Positions 46,396-57,524 of a DNA stretch of 64,000 nt are shown piece after piece. The position numbers and the translations under genes are program-made. The DNA is taken from assembly GCA_964244725.1 (NCBI GenBank), contig CAXTJQ010000010.1, positions 1-64,000 on the forward strand, read 5' to 3'. Source of the stretch: Kumtagia sp964244725. GTDB taxonomy: Bacteria > Pseudomonadota > Alphaproteobacteria > Rhizobiales > Rhizobiaceae. The notes beneath the pieces were generated by a model. That model was not told the origin of the DNA. It searched no databases and worked only from the letters and a program-made list of their open reading frames with translations. Every line of letters starts with the position of its first letter. Position 1 is the first letter of the stretch.

Positions 46396-46875
46396 CTACG
46401 CTGCGGCGCTGTCGGGAAAAAGCGGGAAGCCGTCGCCCGAGAACGGCGACATGTCCAGCCAGAGGTACTGGAACGAGCGACTGACGAACACCCAATCGTC
46501 ACCGGAACGCCGCAGGCGATCGAAGGCGACGCAATGGTTCCTGTAGTATTTTTCGCCGGGCCCGCGCGCCGACTCATGGCAAAAGGTCCGCGTCGTCGCG
46601 TCGTCGCCGTCGATTTCCACGACGCCCGGCAGGGAGAACATAACGAAGAAGGTCAGTCCCGTTCGCAAGCGCCGAAGCATGGCGACGGCCTCGTCCACGC
46701 CCTTCGCGCTCTGCATCTGCGGAGCCTTGCCGATGACGAATTCGGCGTCGTCGGCCCAAACGGCGCGGAACATGTCGTAGTCTCCCCTCGTCGCGCTATC
46801 GGCAAAGCGCGCGATGGCGTTGCGGATCGACGCCTCGTCCATGAACTGGTTCAGCCGGGTATGTTGGTCGGTCAT
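46396..46875 (-). CDS. NTF2-like (SnoaL_4-type) protein
   Basis: A 159-aa NTF2-like protein of the type often annotated nuclear transport factor 2 family or ring-hydroxylating dioxygenase beta-like: NAIARFADSATRGDYDMFRA, VWADDAEFVIG, TRTFCHESARG and WVFVSRSFQYLW. Substrate unknown. AAGGAAG precedes the ATG at 46875. It converges on the FGGY kinase and is divergent from pdxA. Confidence 0.8.
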   Translation of the reverse strand: MTDQHTRLNQFMDEASIRNAIARFADSATRGDYDMFRAVWADDAEFVIGKAPQMQSAKGVDEAVAMLRRLRTGLTFFVMFSLPGVVEIDGDDATTRTFCHESARGPGEKYYRNHCVAFDRLRRSGDDWVFVSRSFQYLWLDMSPFSGDGFPLFPDSAAA

Positions 46876-47178
46876 GGGACTTCCTTTGGCGCGTTGCTCG
46901 AAGTGAGCGTCTGCGAGCCGTTCTTTCGGCTGGAACAGCGGCGCGCGCATCCCTGATCCTCCCGCAGACTTGCCTGATCCTACCAGGTGGCCGCATTGCG
47001 CTCGGTGAGGATTGAAACCATCATGCCGCGCCAGTTCCCGGAGCGCGGCCCGGCGCATGTCTGGCGAATGGCTCTATCGGCGGGTATCGATTGCCGGAAC
47101 GATGAAAAATGTGCGTTCCGCTTGTTGGGCGTTCGATAATGGCGTGCGCGATCGAATGTTTCCCGTTATGCAGCGGCG
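46876..47178. promoter_or_regulatory. Divergent region upstream of pdxA
   Basis: A 303-bp gap between the leftward NTF2-like gene and pdxA. No gene, RNA or clear repeat is seen. It must contain both promoters; none can be placed with confidence. Confidence 0.35.
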
Positions 47179-48207
47179 ATGGTCGCTGCTCCCTTGAGCG
47201 TTCCTCCGATCGCGCTCAGCATGGGCGAACCCGCCGGGATCGGCGGCGACATCGCGCTGAAGGCGTGGCGAATGCTTCGCTTCGCGGGGCCGGCCTTCTT
47301 CGTCCTCCACGATCCGGACCATCTTGCGGCGCTGGCGGGCGCGATGGGCCTCGAAACGCCGATCCGCGTCGTTGCAAGTGCGGGCGAAGCCCGCGAGGTA
47401 TTCGCGGACGCCCTTCCGGTCATGCCGGTTGCGCTTTCCGCGCCCATCGTTCCGGGCATCGTCGACAGCGCCAATTCGCTTGCGGTCATCGAGGCAATCC
47501 GGCGTGGCGTCGAACTGACGACGCGGGGCGAGGCGTCGGCGCTGGTCACCAACCCGATCCAGAAATCGGCGCTTTACTCGGCCGGTTTCGCCTATCCCGG
47601 CCATACGGAATATCTTGAGCATCTGGCCGGCGCGCCCCACCGGGCCGTCATGATGCTTGCCTGCGACATGTTGAAGGTCGTCCCGGTGACGATCCATGAG
47701 GCGCTTGCCGTCGCCATCGGCCATCTGACGATCGACAGGATCGTAGCGACCGCGCGTGACGTTGCCGCCGCGCTGCGCCAGGATTTCGGCATCGACCGTC
47801 CGCGTTTGGCGATCGCCGGCCTCAATCCGCATGCCGGCGAAAGCGGCGCGATGGGACGCGAGGAGATCGACATGATCGCACCGGCCGCGCGGATGCTGCA
47901 GGCGGAGGGCGTCGATGTGATCGGACCGCTGCCGCCCGACACCATGTTCACGCATCGCATGCGCCGGACCTACGACGCGGCCATCTGCATGTATCACGAC
48001 CAGGCGCTGATCCCGCTGAAGACGCTGGACATGGACGGCGGGGTGAACGTCACCCTGGGCCTGCCCTTCGTGAGGACCTCGCCCGATCATGGCACTGCGC
48101 TCGATCTCGCCGGCAAGGGTGCTGCCGATCCTGGAAGCCTGATTGCAGCGCTTCGCCTGGCGGCGCAAATTGCGGCGCATCGCAACAGGGCGAGGAGGAC
48201 GGCATGA
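47179..48207 (+). CDS. pdxA: 4-hydroxythreonine-4-phosphate dehydrogenase PdxA
   Basis: A 342-aa PdxA. The metal-binding histidines of the E. coli enzyme align as His173 (TIHEA), His218 (NPHAGE) and His273 (MYHDQ), and PGHTEYLE and LGLPFVRTSPDHGTALDLAG are conserved. It oxidises 4-phospho-hydroxy-threonine to the precursor that PdxJ condenses with deoxyxylulose 5-phosphate. Paired with pdxJ by ATGA. PdxA relatives also act in four-carbon sugar acid catabolism, but the adjacent pdxJ favours vitamin B6 chemistry. Confidence 0.9.
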   Translation: MVAAPLSVPPIALSMGEPAGIGGDIALKAWRMLRFAGPAFFVLHDPDHLAALAGAMGLETPIRVVASAGEAREVFADALPVMPVALSAPIVPGIVDSANSLAVIEAIRRGVELTTRGEASALVTNPIQKSALYSAGFAYPGHTEYLEHLAGAPHRAVMMLACDMLKVVPVTIHEALAVAIGHLTIDRIVATARDVAAALRQDFGIDRPRLAIAGLNPHAGESGAMGREEIDMIAPAARMLQAEGVDVIGPLPPDTMFTHRMRRTYDAAICMYHDQALIPLKTLDMDGGVNVTLGLPFVRTSPDHGTALDLAGKGAADPGSLIAALRLAAQIAAHRNRARRTA

Positions 48208-48935
48208 GAACCATTCGGCTGGGCATGAACATCGACCACGTCGCAACCGTCCGGAACGCGCGGGGCGGGGTGCATCCCGATCCCGTCCGCGCCGCCGTCC
48301 TGGCGCTCGAGGCCGGCGCCGACGGCATCACCGTCCATTTGCGCGAGGACCGCCGGCATATCCGCGACGACGACGTCTTCCGGCTCAAGCAGGTGATCGA
48401 CGCCCCCATCAACCTGGAGATGGCTGCGACCGACGCGATGGCGGAAATCGCGCTGCAGCTTGGACCCCACGCCGTGTGCCTCGTCCCGGAACGGCGCGAG
48501 GAAGTGACGACGGAAGGCGGTCTCGACGCCGCGGGCAACCGCGAGACTTTGGCGCCGATCGTCGAGCGCTTGAAAGCCGCGGGCATTCGGGTTTCCCTGT
48601 TCATCGACCCGGATGAAACACAGGTCGCGGCGGCGGGCGACCTCGGCGCGCCGGTGGTCGAACTGCATACCGGCGCCTATGCCGAGCCGCACGATCCGGC
48701 CAGGGAACTGCAGCGCCTGATCCGCGCCGCGTCGCTGACCTGGAAACTGGGCATCGAGTGTCACGCCGGGCATGGGCTGACCTTCGACAATGTCGGCGCG
48801 GTCGCGGCCATCCCGCGGATCATGGAGCTGAATATCGGCCATTTTCTGATCGGCGAGGCGATGTTCATCGGCTTGGCGGCCAGCATCGCGGAAATGAAGC
48901 GACGTATCCAGCAGGCCGCGGCCAGTTCCGGGTGA
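48204..48935 (+). CDS. pdxJ: Pyridoxine 5'-phosphate synthase PdxJ
   Basis: A 243-aa PdxJ TIM-barrel enzyme that forms pyridoxine 5'-phosphate from deoxyxylulose 5-phosphate and 3-amino-1-hydroxyacetone phosphate. NIDHVATVRNARGG, GITVHLREDRRHI, NLEMA, EVTTEGGLD and AGHGLTFDNV are all intact, so it should be active. GAGGAGG lies ten bases upstream and the start overlaps pdxA by ATGA. Finding pdxJ beside pdxA at the end of a sugar catabolic locus is unusual. Confidence 0.93.
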   Translation: MRTIRLGMNIDHVATVRNARGGVHPDPVRAAVLALEAGADGITVHLREDRRHIRDDDVFRLKQVIDAPINLEMAATDAMAEIALQLGPHAVCLVPERREEVTTEGGLDAAGNRETLAPIVERLKAAGIRVSLFIDPDETQVAAAGDLGAPVVELHTGAYAEPHDPARELQRLIRAASLTWKLGIECHAGHGLTFDNVGAVAAIPRIMELNIGHFLIGEAMFIGLAASIAEMKRRIQQAAASSG

Positions 48936-48976
48936 GCGCGGACCGAGGCCGGCGGCGCGGCCGCGCCGATGGGCAA

Positions 48977-48997
48977 GGCCATGCATTGTCCATGGCC
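48977..48997 (+). terminator. Hairpin after pdxJ
   Basis: GGCCATG (48977-48983) pairs with CATGGCC (48991-48997) around a 7-nt loop, in the 213-bp gap between convergent pdxJ and the GH42 gene. There is no T tract, so this is a weak terminator call. Confidence 0.35.
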
Positions 48998-49148
48998 GTC
49001 ACGGCCGATCCGCGAACGTCGAAGTTGGCGCGGCGGCTGAACTAGGTTGCGCCTGACCAGCGAGATTCAAGAGAGCCTGATGATCGCCTGACAGGCCGAC
49101 GGAGATGGAAGCATCGGTACACGCGCCGATGCCCGTCAGCGCCGCCCC

Positions 49149-51079
49149 TTAGCCGATCCATGCGCCCAGATCGTGCTGGCCGACCGAACCGTTGCCAACG
49201 ACGAGCGTCACGCCCTCGGGACAGGTCCAGGCCGGCCCGCCATAGTTGAATGCGAAGGTGACGGCGCCGCGGCGCCTCAGCCGAATGTAGTCGGGCAAAT
49301 CGAGCGTTTCCAGGCCGGCGTCGGCGCAGGCGGAGCGCATGGCGTCCGCGAGGAGCGCCGCATCGGGCCAGCAGGCCAGGTAGCGGACGTTCGCTTTGGC
49401 TACCAAGGCAGGGTCGCCATTTTCGAAATGGCCGAGAATCTGCCCGTTCGTCTCGATGTACTCCCGCCAGCGGATCGCGTGGCCCGACACCTCTCCCGTA
49501 ACGGCATGGGCGAGATTGGGTCGCAGCGAAGACACTTCGCGCACGCGCACCCCGGTCAGATCCGCGAGCGGCCCCGGCGGAAGATTGGCCGGAATGGAGC
49601 CGCCGCGCGTCTTCGATCCCGTGCGGGGGCCAAACAGGATCGTTCCCGTGGCCAGGCGGAAGGCCTGCTCCGCGGCGTCCGTGATGATCGGCAGGCAGGG
49701 AGCGAGGATGAGGTCGTATCCGTCGAGCTTGGCCCCCGCTGCCACGATATCGACATCCAATCCCAGGCGTCGGACAGCCTCGTACCAGCGGAACGAGAGT
49801 TCGTAGGAACGAAAATCCTGCCCCTGCGGCTGGATGCGCGTCACCCAGTGGGCTTCGTAGTCGTGGACCAGCGCGACCTTCGCCTGCCGGGTCTCCTCGA
49901 ACGCGCCAAACGCCGCCAACTCGCGGCCGACGATCTCGGCCTCGCGGCCGCCGGTCGACAGTTCGTCCGACAGGGGAAGGTTGAGCCCGGCGTGGAACTG
50001 CTCCTGGCCGAACGGCGCCTGCCGCCAGCGGAAATAGCTCACCACCTCCGCGCCGTGCGCCAGCGCCTCCCAGGTCCAGAGCCGCACCATGCCGGGCTTG
50101 GGCACGGCATTCCACGGCGCCCAGTTCACTGGCCCGGGCTGCTGCTCCATGACCCAGAACCGGCCGCGTCCGACGCCGCGATAGAGATCGTGGTGGAACG
50201 GCGCGATATCGGGATGCGAGGTTTCGGCCCAGCGGGCGCGCTCTTCGTCGCTGAACGGAAAACGCTCCACGAAACCGATCGGATAGGAATCCCAGGATGC
50301 GAGGTCGAGATGTCGGCCGAGCGTCCAGTGATCGAATTCGTTGAAGAATCCCATGAAATTATGCGTGATCCAGCGGCCCGGCGAATGCGCTCGGATCACA
50401 TCGCATTGCATTTTGTCGTAGGCGGCGACCTGTTCGGACTGGAACCGCCAGAAATCGAGCCGCGCCGCCGGGTTTGGCTCGGTGACGGTCAGGTTGGGCA
50501 GGGAGATCGCCTCGAAACTGTCGACTTCCATCGACCAGAAGACGTTGCCCCAGGTCTCGTTGAGCTGGTCCGCTGTCTGGTAGCGGCCGCGCAGCCAGCC
50601 CCGAAATCCCTTCAGGTCTTCCGGTCCCCAGGACAGGACCGTGTCGTGGCAGCCATATTCGTTGTCGGTCTGCCAGCCGACCAGGCCCGGGTGCTCGCCG
50701 AAATGCCGGGCCAGCGCCTCGACCATGCGCCGGCTTTCCTCCCACCAGACCTTCGAGGAAAATGTGTAGTGCCGGCGCGAACCGAAGCCGCGCACGCGGC
50801 CCTGCTCGTCGACCGCCGCGATCTCCGGATGCTCGTCCATCAGCCATTTGGGAGGCGTCGCGGTCGGCGTGCCGAGCACGACCTTCAGACCGGCGGCGTG
50901 CAGCGTATCCATCGCGCGCTCGAGCCAGGCGAAATCATATGCGCCGCGCCTTGGCTCGAGCCGCGACCAGGCGAATTCGCCGACACGGACGTAGGAGATG
51001 CCGATTTCACGCATGCGGCGGGCGTCTTTGGCCCACCAGTCTTCCGGCCAGTGTTCCGGGTAATAGCAGACGCCGAGCA

Positions 51080-51080
<1 letters not shown>
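49149..51080 (-). CDS. Beta-galactosidase, GH42 family
   Basis: A 643-aa cytosolic GH42 enzyme of normal length. GVCYYPEHWPEDWWAKDARR is the family N-terminus, the acid/base Glu141 sits in QTDNEYG, and the nucleophile Glu312 in WVMEQQPGP. It removes terminal beta-galactose from imported oligosaccharides. The start shares a base with the ATPase stop (TAATG). The frame stays open far upstream through the ATPase gene on another reading, which is not coding. Confidence 0.94.
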
Positions 51081-52177
<1,097 letters not shown>

Positions 52178-52180
52178 GGC

Positions 52181-54283
52181 TCAAGCTCCCCCGATGCGTT
52201 CGATTTCCAGGACGACGCCGCTTTCCGGCCGAAGCATCGGCAACGGCAGGCCGCCGCGCCGCAGGCTCGCGAGACCGAAGCGCGTCTTTCCGCCGAGCAG
52301 CGTTTGCTGGTCCCTGGCGATCCTGATGAATGCCGGCGCCGCGGGATGGATGGCGGCGATCCGCCATTCGCCCTCGACGGCATCGACGGCGGGCAGTTTG
52401 AGCGGCGGCGGTTGCTCGGCCATCATATGCGCGGCCTGCGCGACGAACAGGACGATCCTGTCGGGCGAAGTCACGCCCCAGACATGCCGCCCGTCGAGCG
52501 GCGCGGCATGGAACGAACGGCCCCGCCCGTGCAGCAGGGGTCGCAGCCTCTTGTGCAGGGTGATCCATTGCCCGAGTTCGCGGCTTTCGGCCTTGCTTAG
52601 CGTGCGCGGATCGAGTTCGACGCCGAGATGATAGGCGAGAGCCACGACCGCCCGGAACGACAGCGAATGCCGCCGGCCGGTCTGGTGGTTCGGCGATGCG
52701 GAGATGTGCGCGCCCAGGATTTCGGGCGGGAAGAACATCGACGCGCCGCGTTGGATTTCCAGGCGCTCCAGGGCGTCGGTCCCATCGGATGTCCAAAGCC
52801 GCGCGGTGCGTTCGAGCACGCCGTAGTCGGCCCGCCCCCCGCCCGAGGCGCAGCTCTCGAACTCGACGTTCGGATGAGCCCGGCCCAGCCGGTCCATCAG
52901 GGCGTAGACGGCGCGCGTCTGTCTCGACGTGGCCGCTTGACCGCCGCGGTCCCCCGCATGCGTCAGGTCGCGATTCATGTCCCATTTGACATAGGCGATG
53001 TCGTTTTCACCCAGCACCGCGCTGACGCGGTCGAAGAGATACTCCGAAACCTCCCGGCGTGTCAGGTCGAGCACAAGCTGCTTGCGCGACAGCAGCAGCG
53101 GCCGGCCCGCGACCTGCAGGACCCAGTCGGGATGGGCGCGATACAGCTCCGAATCCGGATTGACCATCTCCGGCTCGAACCACAGGCCGAACTCCATGCC
53201 GAGCGACCGGACATGGTCGATCAGCGGCGTCAGCCCGTCGGGATATTTGCGCGTGTCGACGATCCAGTCGCCGAGGCTCGAACTGTCGTCGTCGCGTTTT
53301 CCGAACCAGCCGTCGTCGAGCACGAAGCGTTCGATGCCGATCGCCGCCGCTGCGTCCGCCTGCGCCTTCAGCGCATCGAGCTTGTGGTCGAAATAGTTGC
53401 CTTCCCAGGTGTTGAGCGTGACCGGCCGCGCCCGCGCGGACGGCCATCTGATCAGGCGCTCGGAAACGAACGAGCGGAAGCGTTGTGACAGGTCATCGGC
53501 GCTGCTCGCCGCGCTCAGATAGACCTTGGGGCTTTCATAGCTTTTCCCGGTCTCGAGCCTGATCTCGCCCGGCTCGAACAATTCCCCCGCATGGACGAGA
53601 CGCCGTCCGTCGTCGAGCGTGTCGATGGCCAGGAGATGATTGCCGCTCCAGCCCAGATGCAGGCCTGTCCAGATGTCGCCCGTCTTGACCAGCAGGCCCG
53701 GGAATCGGTCGTGCGAAGTTCGTCCACGACGGCTTTCCTGCAGCCAGAGCCCGCCCGGCGCCTCAGCTTCGACCATATGGAACTCGCGTCCCCACATGCC
53801 GGTAAAGCTTGTGAGATGCGCCGGTCCGGCGTCGACCGGCATTGTCCCCGCCATCATGCGGTCGAGCGTATAGACGCTTTGGCCGCTGTTGGTGATCTTT
53901 GAACACAGGGAAAGGACGCCCTGTTCGAACGCATCGATGGTGATGTCGAGATCGAGCTTCGCGACATCGTCTCGCGCAGACAGAACGGTTGTCGCGCCGC
54001 TCTGGCTTGCGGACCAGGCCGAAAAGCCGGCGATGAAATCGCGTCCGTCGCGATGCCCGGCGATCGCCGGCCAGCCGAAGAAGCCGAGGCCGCCTGTCGG
54101 CAGCAGGACGCAGGACGGAGCGGCGATGTCCATGCCGTTGACGCGGGGCGATCGCACCGCCATCGGCGCGACGGCTTCGGAAGCCGGCATCGGTCCGAAC
54201 GCCAGAATCTCCGGCATGCCGTGCGCCGGCAAGGCAAGATGCAGCGAGATGCGGTCGTTGCCGATTGTGACGACCCCGCTCAT
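52181..54283 (-). CDS. Alpha-galactosidase, GH36 family
   Basis: A 700-aa GH36 alpha-galactosidase. NTWEGNYFD and LDDGWFGKRDDD shape the active site, the nucleophile is the Asp near residue 435 in YVKWDMNR, and the acid/base is the Asp near 500 in SDGTDALER; CASGGGRADYGVLERT is also typical. It releases galactose from melibiose, raffinose or galactan oligomers. No signal peptide, so it acts in the cytosol on imported sugars. Overlaps the permease by ATGA. Confidence 0.95.
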   Translation of the reverse strand: MSGVVTIGNDRISLHLALPAHGMPEILAFGPMPASEAVAPMAVRSPRVNGMDIAAPSCVLLPTGGLGFFGWPAIAGHRDGRDFIAGFSAWSASQSGATTVLSARDDVAKLDLDITIDAFEQGVLSLCSKITNSGQSVYTLDRMMAGTMPVDAGPAHLTSFTGMWGREFHMVEAEAPGGLWLQESRRGRTSHDRFPGLLVKTGDIWTGLHLGWSGNHLLAIDTLDDGRRLVHAGELFEPGEIRLETGKSYESPKVYLSAASSADDLSQRFRSFVSERLIRWPSARARPVTLNTWEGNYFDHKLDALKAQADAAAAIGIERFVLDDGWFGKRDDDSSSLGDWIVDTRKYPDGLTPLIDHVRSLGMEFGLWFEPEMVNPDSELYRAHPDWVLQVAGRPLLLSRKQLVLDLTRREVSEYLFDRVSAVLGENDIAYVKWDMNRDLTHAGDRGGQAATSRQTRAVYALMDRLGRAHPNVEFESCASGGGRADYGVLERTARLWTSDGTDALERLEIQRGASMFFPPEILGAHISASPNHQTGRRHSLSFRAVVALAYHLGVELDPRTLSKAESRELGQWITLHKRLRPLLHGRGRSFHAAPLDGRHVWGVTSPDRIVLFVAQAAHMMAEQPPPLKLPAVDAVEGEWRIAAIHPAAPAFIRIARDQQTLLGGKTRFGLASLRRGGLPLPMLRPESGVVLEIERIGGA

Positions 54284-55131
54284 CCCTTGGTCGCTCCGAG
54301 CGTCAGACCGGCGATGAAATGCTTCTGCATCAGGAAGAACATGAGAACCGGCGGCAGCGCCGCGACGATCGACCCGGCCGAGACGAGGTGCCAGGCGGCG
54401 ATCCACTGGCCGTTGAGCGAGTAGAGACCCGCGGTGACCGGCATGGCGTGCTGGCCCTGCACTAGCACCGTCGCCCAGAAATAGTCGTTCCAGATGAAGG
54501 TGAAGATCAGCACCGACAGCGCCGCGATGGCCGGCCGCATCAGCGGCAGCACGATATGGCGGAAGATCTTCCATTCGGACACGCCTTCGACGCGGGCCGA
54601 TTCGATCAGCGCGAACGGCAGCGCCTTGATGAAATTGCGCATGAACAGCGTGCAGAACCCGGTCTGGAACGCGACGTGGAACAGCACGAGGCCCATCGTC
54701 GTGTCGTAGAGACCGATCCTGAGGGTCAGGTCGCGGACCGGCACCATGAGGATCTGGAACGGGATGAAGTTTCCGGCTACGAATAGGAAGAAGACCACCA
54801 GGTTGCTCTTGAACTTGTAGACGGCGAGCGCGAAGCCGGTCAGGCACGACAGCGCCACCGCGCCGATGACGGTCGGGATCGTGACCTTGAACGAGTTCAG
54901 GATGTACCAGCCGATCGGCGAATTGCGGAACACGGCCGTATAGTTTTCGACACCGGCGAAGCCTGACGGAATGCCGAAATAATTGCCGGCCGCGAGATCG
55001 CCAGAAGGCCGCACCGAAGTCAGCGCCACGCCGATCAGCGGGAACAGCCAGACGACGAGAGCGACCGGCAGGAGCACATTGTAACCGGCTCGCACCCAGG
55101 GCGCGGCTTTGGCGACTGGGGTCGGAAACAT
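54280..55131 (-). CDS. Sugar ABC transporter permease (MalG type)
   Basis: A 283-aa inner-membrane permease with six predicted transmembrane segments. The EAA-like cytoplasmic loop reads ESARVEGVSEWKIFRHIVLP. The first segment is PVALVVWLFPLIGVALTSV. It pairs with the upstream MalF-type permease and the UgpC-like ATPase. Overlaps both neighbours by ATGA. Confidence 0.94.
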   Translation of the reverse strand: MFPTPVAKAAPWVRAGYNVLLPVALVVWLFPLIGVALTSVRPSGDLAAGNYFGIPSGFAGVENYTAVFRNSPIGWYILNSFKVTIPTVIGAVALSCLTGFALAVYKFKSNLVVFFLFVAGNFIPFQILMVPVRDLTLRIGLYDTTMGLVLFHVAFQTGFCTLFMRNFIKALPFALIESARVEGVSEWKIFRHIVLPLMRPAIAALSVLIFTFIWNDYFWATVLVQGQHAMPVTAGLYSLNGQWIAAWHLVSAGSIVAALPPVLMFFLMQKHFIAGLTLGATKG

Positions 55132-56060
55132 CAGGCGTTCCTCTCCTGGCGCAGCATCCGGACGATGAAGAAGGTGATGAAGATCATCATGATGGCGAAC
55201 AGCACCACCGCGATCGCCGCGCCGTAGCCCATGCGGTAGCCGTATTCCGACAGCGCCTGCTCGTACATGTAGAACGACAGCACGCGGCTCGACCCGTAAG
55301 GCCCGCCGTCGGTCATGATCGAGACGAGGTCGAACGAGCGCAGCGCCCCGATGACGGTGACGACCACCGCGATGAAGGTCGCGGGCCTGAGCTGGGGCAG
55401 GACTATGTTCCAGAACAGCGACCAGCCTCTGGCGTTGTCCATCCGCGCGGCCTCGACCTGCTCCGGATTGATGTTGTTCAGGCCCGTCAGGTACAGGATC
55501 ATGCAATACGCGATTTGCGGCCAGAGGCCGGCCGCGATGATGCCGTAGGTCACGTAGCGCTCGTCGGCCAGAATGGCGACGTTGGAACCGGTCAGCGTTT
55601 GGATGAGGTTCGACAGCAGCCCGAAATTGGGCGCGTAGAACCAGGTGAAGATCAGGCCGACGACCACCTGGCTGATGACGAACGGGAAAAAGAACAGCGA
55701 TTTGTACAGCCTGATCCCGACGACGGTCTGGTTCAGGAACAGCGCCACGCCGAGCCCTGCCGGCACCGCCAGCAGGTAGAGCGCCAGCCAGAGGATGTTG
55801 TTCTTCAGCGAGGTGTAGAAGGCGTCGTCGTCGAGCAGCTCGACGTAATTGCCCAGCCCGACCCAGGTTTTCGGGCTCAGGCCGTCCCAGTCGAAGAAGC
55901 TGATCCAGATCGATTGGAAGATCGGCAGGATGACGTAGATGACGAAGAACATCAGGCCCGGCGCGAGGAACAGCCAGGGCGCGAGTCGGAGCTGGTTGCG
56001 TTTCCAGAATCCGCCGGGCATGCGCGGATCGACCGATGCGTCGGGGGCGACGGCTGTCAT
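55131..56060 (-). CDS. Sugar ABC transporter permease (MalF type)
   Basis: A 309-aa permease with six predicted transmembrane segments (first: LAPWLFLAPGLMFFVIYVIL). The EAA loop is EAARMDNARGWSLFWNIVLP. The start at 56060 is supported by TCCGGAG about ten bases upstream. A strong hairpin lies between it and the binding-protein gene upstream. Confidence 0.93.
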   Translation of the reverse strand: MTAVAPDASVDPRMPGGFWKRNQLRLAPWLFLAPGLMFFVIYVILPIFQSIWISFFDWDGLSPKTWVGLGNYVELLDDDAFYTSLKNNILWLALYLLAVPAGLGVALFLNQTVVGIRLYKSLFFFPFVISQVVVGLIFTWFYAPNFGLLSNLIQTLTGSNVAILADERYVTYGIIAAGLWPQIAYCMILYLTGLNNINPEQVEAARMDNARGWSLFWNIVLPQLRPATFIAVVVTVIGALRSFDLVSIMTDGGPYGSSRVLSFYMYEQALSEYGYRMGYGAAIAVVLFAIMMIFITFFIVRMLRQERNA

Positions 56061-56099
56061 GCGGCGAACTCCGGAGGACCAAGGTCGTGGCGGCGGGCC

Positions 56100-56128
56100 G
56101 CCGGCCCGCGATCGGTTCGCGGGCCGGC
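56100..56128 (-). terminator. Intra-operon stem-loop after the binding-protein gene
   Basis: A perfect 12-bp GC-rich stem, GCCGGCCCGCGA (56100-56111) with TCGCGGGCCGGC (56117-56128), encloses a 5-nt loop. It sits 12 bases after the substrate-binding-protein stop and upstream of the first permease. Such hairpins usually protect or attenuate the mRNA so that more binding protein than permease is made. Confidence 0.75.
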
Positions 56129-56140
56129 CAGACGGATCCA

Positions 56141-57373
56141 CTACTTGTAGACGCGTCCGCGCACTTTCTCGAGCCGGTCGAGAATGGCGTCGAGAGTATC
56201 AGGCTTCACCATGAACTGCTGGAAGCCTTCCATGCCGGCCTTGGCCATCTCGGCCGGCGCGTCGCGGTCATAGAACTGCGCGAGGCCCTGGGCGTTCGAG
56301 AGCATGGTGAACCCGGCCTCCAGGAAGGGGTCGGTGGGCTTCGTCGACTTGTTGTTGACCGGCAGCTGGCCCAGCGTCGCGTTGATCTTGGTCTGGGCCT
56401 CGGGCGAGGCGAGATAGGCCAGAAATTTCTTCGCGTCCTCCTTGTTCTTCGCGCCTGACGGAATGTGGAACGTGTCGGTCGGGGCTTCTTCGGCCATCGG
56501 CAGGCCGGCCGTGATCTCCGGGAACTGCAGGAAGCCGATCTGGTCTTCCTTGAGCCCGCCATCCTTCATCGGCGCGACGGCGAAATTGCCCATCAGGTAC
56601 ATCGCCGCCTTGCCCTGGACGAACTGCGGCATGGCGTCCTGCCAGTCCAAAGCGGCGTGGTTCTCGAGGAAGTAGCCGGGCTTGACCAGTTCCCCCCACT
56701 TCTCGAACACGGCCTTCACCTTGGCGTCGGTGTAGGGGACCTTGCCGGCCGTCAGGTCCATATGGAATTGATAGCCGTTGACGCGCAGGTCGAGATAGTC
56801 GAACCAGCCGCCCGTCGGCCACAAGGCCTTGGTGCCGATGGCGAACGGCGTGATTCCCGCAGCCTTGAGTTTCTCGCTGGCGGCGATCAGTTCGGCCCAG
56901 TTCTTGGGCGGCGTGATGCCCTGATCGGCGAAGATGTCCTTCCGGTAGTAGATTCCCCACTGGTAGTAGGTGTACGGCACGCCCCACTTCTTGCCGTCCT
57001 GGGTCAGCGCGGACGCGGCCGACTTGAGCTGGTCGTCGAGCCCGTTGTCGGTCCAGACGTCGGTCACATCCTCGAACAGCCCCGCCTTGACGAAGGGCGC
57101 CATGCGGTTGCCGGCGTACCACGCCGCGACGTCGGGCGCGTCGGCGGTCAGGAAGTTGCGGATCGCGGACTTGTAGCCCTCGTGGTCGAAATTGTTCCAC
57201 TTGACGGTGATGTCCGGATTCTTCGCCTGGAAGTCGGCGATCATCTCCTCCATCGCCTTCTTGGGCGCCGGGTCGGTCTGGTCCGAATTCAAGATGATTT
57301 CGCCGGCGAACGCGGCCGATGTCGTCAACGCACAGCCAAGCGTTAGCCCGGCGAGGCTTTTCAAGAGTCTCAT
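56141..57373 (-). CDS. Galactoside ABC transporter substrate-binding protein
   Basis: A 410-aa family 1 extracellular solute-binding protein. The signal peptide is MRLLKSLAGLTLGCALTTSA, followed by AFAGEI. Internal signatures include DAPDVAAWYAGNRMAPFVKA, GKKWGVPYTYYQWGIYYRKD and GKAAMYLMGNFAVAP. GGAGGA is six bases before the ATG. First gene of the leftward galactoside operon; the ligand is inferred from the GH36 and GH42 genes. Confidence 0.93.
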   Translation of the reverse strand: MRLLKSLAGLTLGCALTTSAAFAGEIILNSDQTDPAPKKAMEEMIADFQAKNPDITVKWNNFDHEGYKSAIRNFLTADAPDVAAWYAGNRMAPFVKAGLFEDVTDVWTDNGLDDQLKSAASALTQDGKKWGVPYTYYQWGIYYRKDIFADQGITPPKNWAELIAASEKLKAAGITPFAIGTKALWPTGGWFDYLDLRVNGYQFHMDLTAGKVPYTDAKVKAVFEKWGELVKPGYFLENHAALDWQDAMPQFVQGKAAMYLMGNFAVAPMKDGGLKEDQIGFLQFPEITAGLPMAEEAPTDTFHIPSGAKNKEDAKKFLAYLASPEAQTKINATLGQLPVNNKSTKPTDPFLEAGFTMLSNAQGLAQFYDRDAPAEMAKAGMEGFQQFMVKPDTLDAILDRLEKVRGRVYK

Positions 57374-57451
57374 TGGTCCTCCCAATGGCCGCATCATGCC
57401 GATGCCGCCGGTTATGCACGCGCGTCTTAATCCTCCGCACGCGTGATTGCG

Positions 57452-57479
57452 TTGACGATGCGCTCCAATCCCGTATGGT
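57452..57479 (+). promoter_or_regulatory. Candidate promoter of the araC-type gene
   Basis: TTGACG (57452-57457) and TATGGT (57474-57479) are 16 bases apart in the 151-bp divergent gap, 45 bases before the regulator start. A sigma-70-like reading only. Confidence 0.35.
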
Positions 57480-57524
57480 TCTACCGTCTTTGTCTGGCAA
57501 ATATCCGGGTTCCTAAGATTCTGC

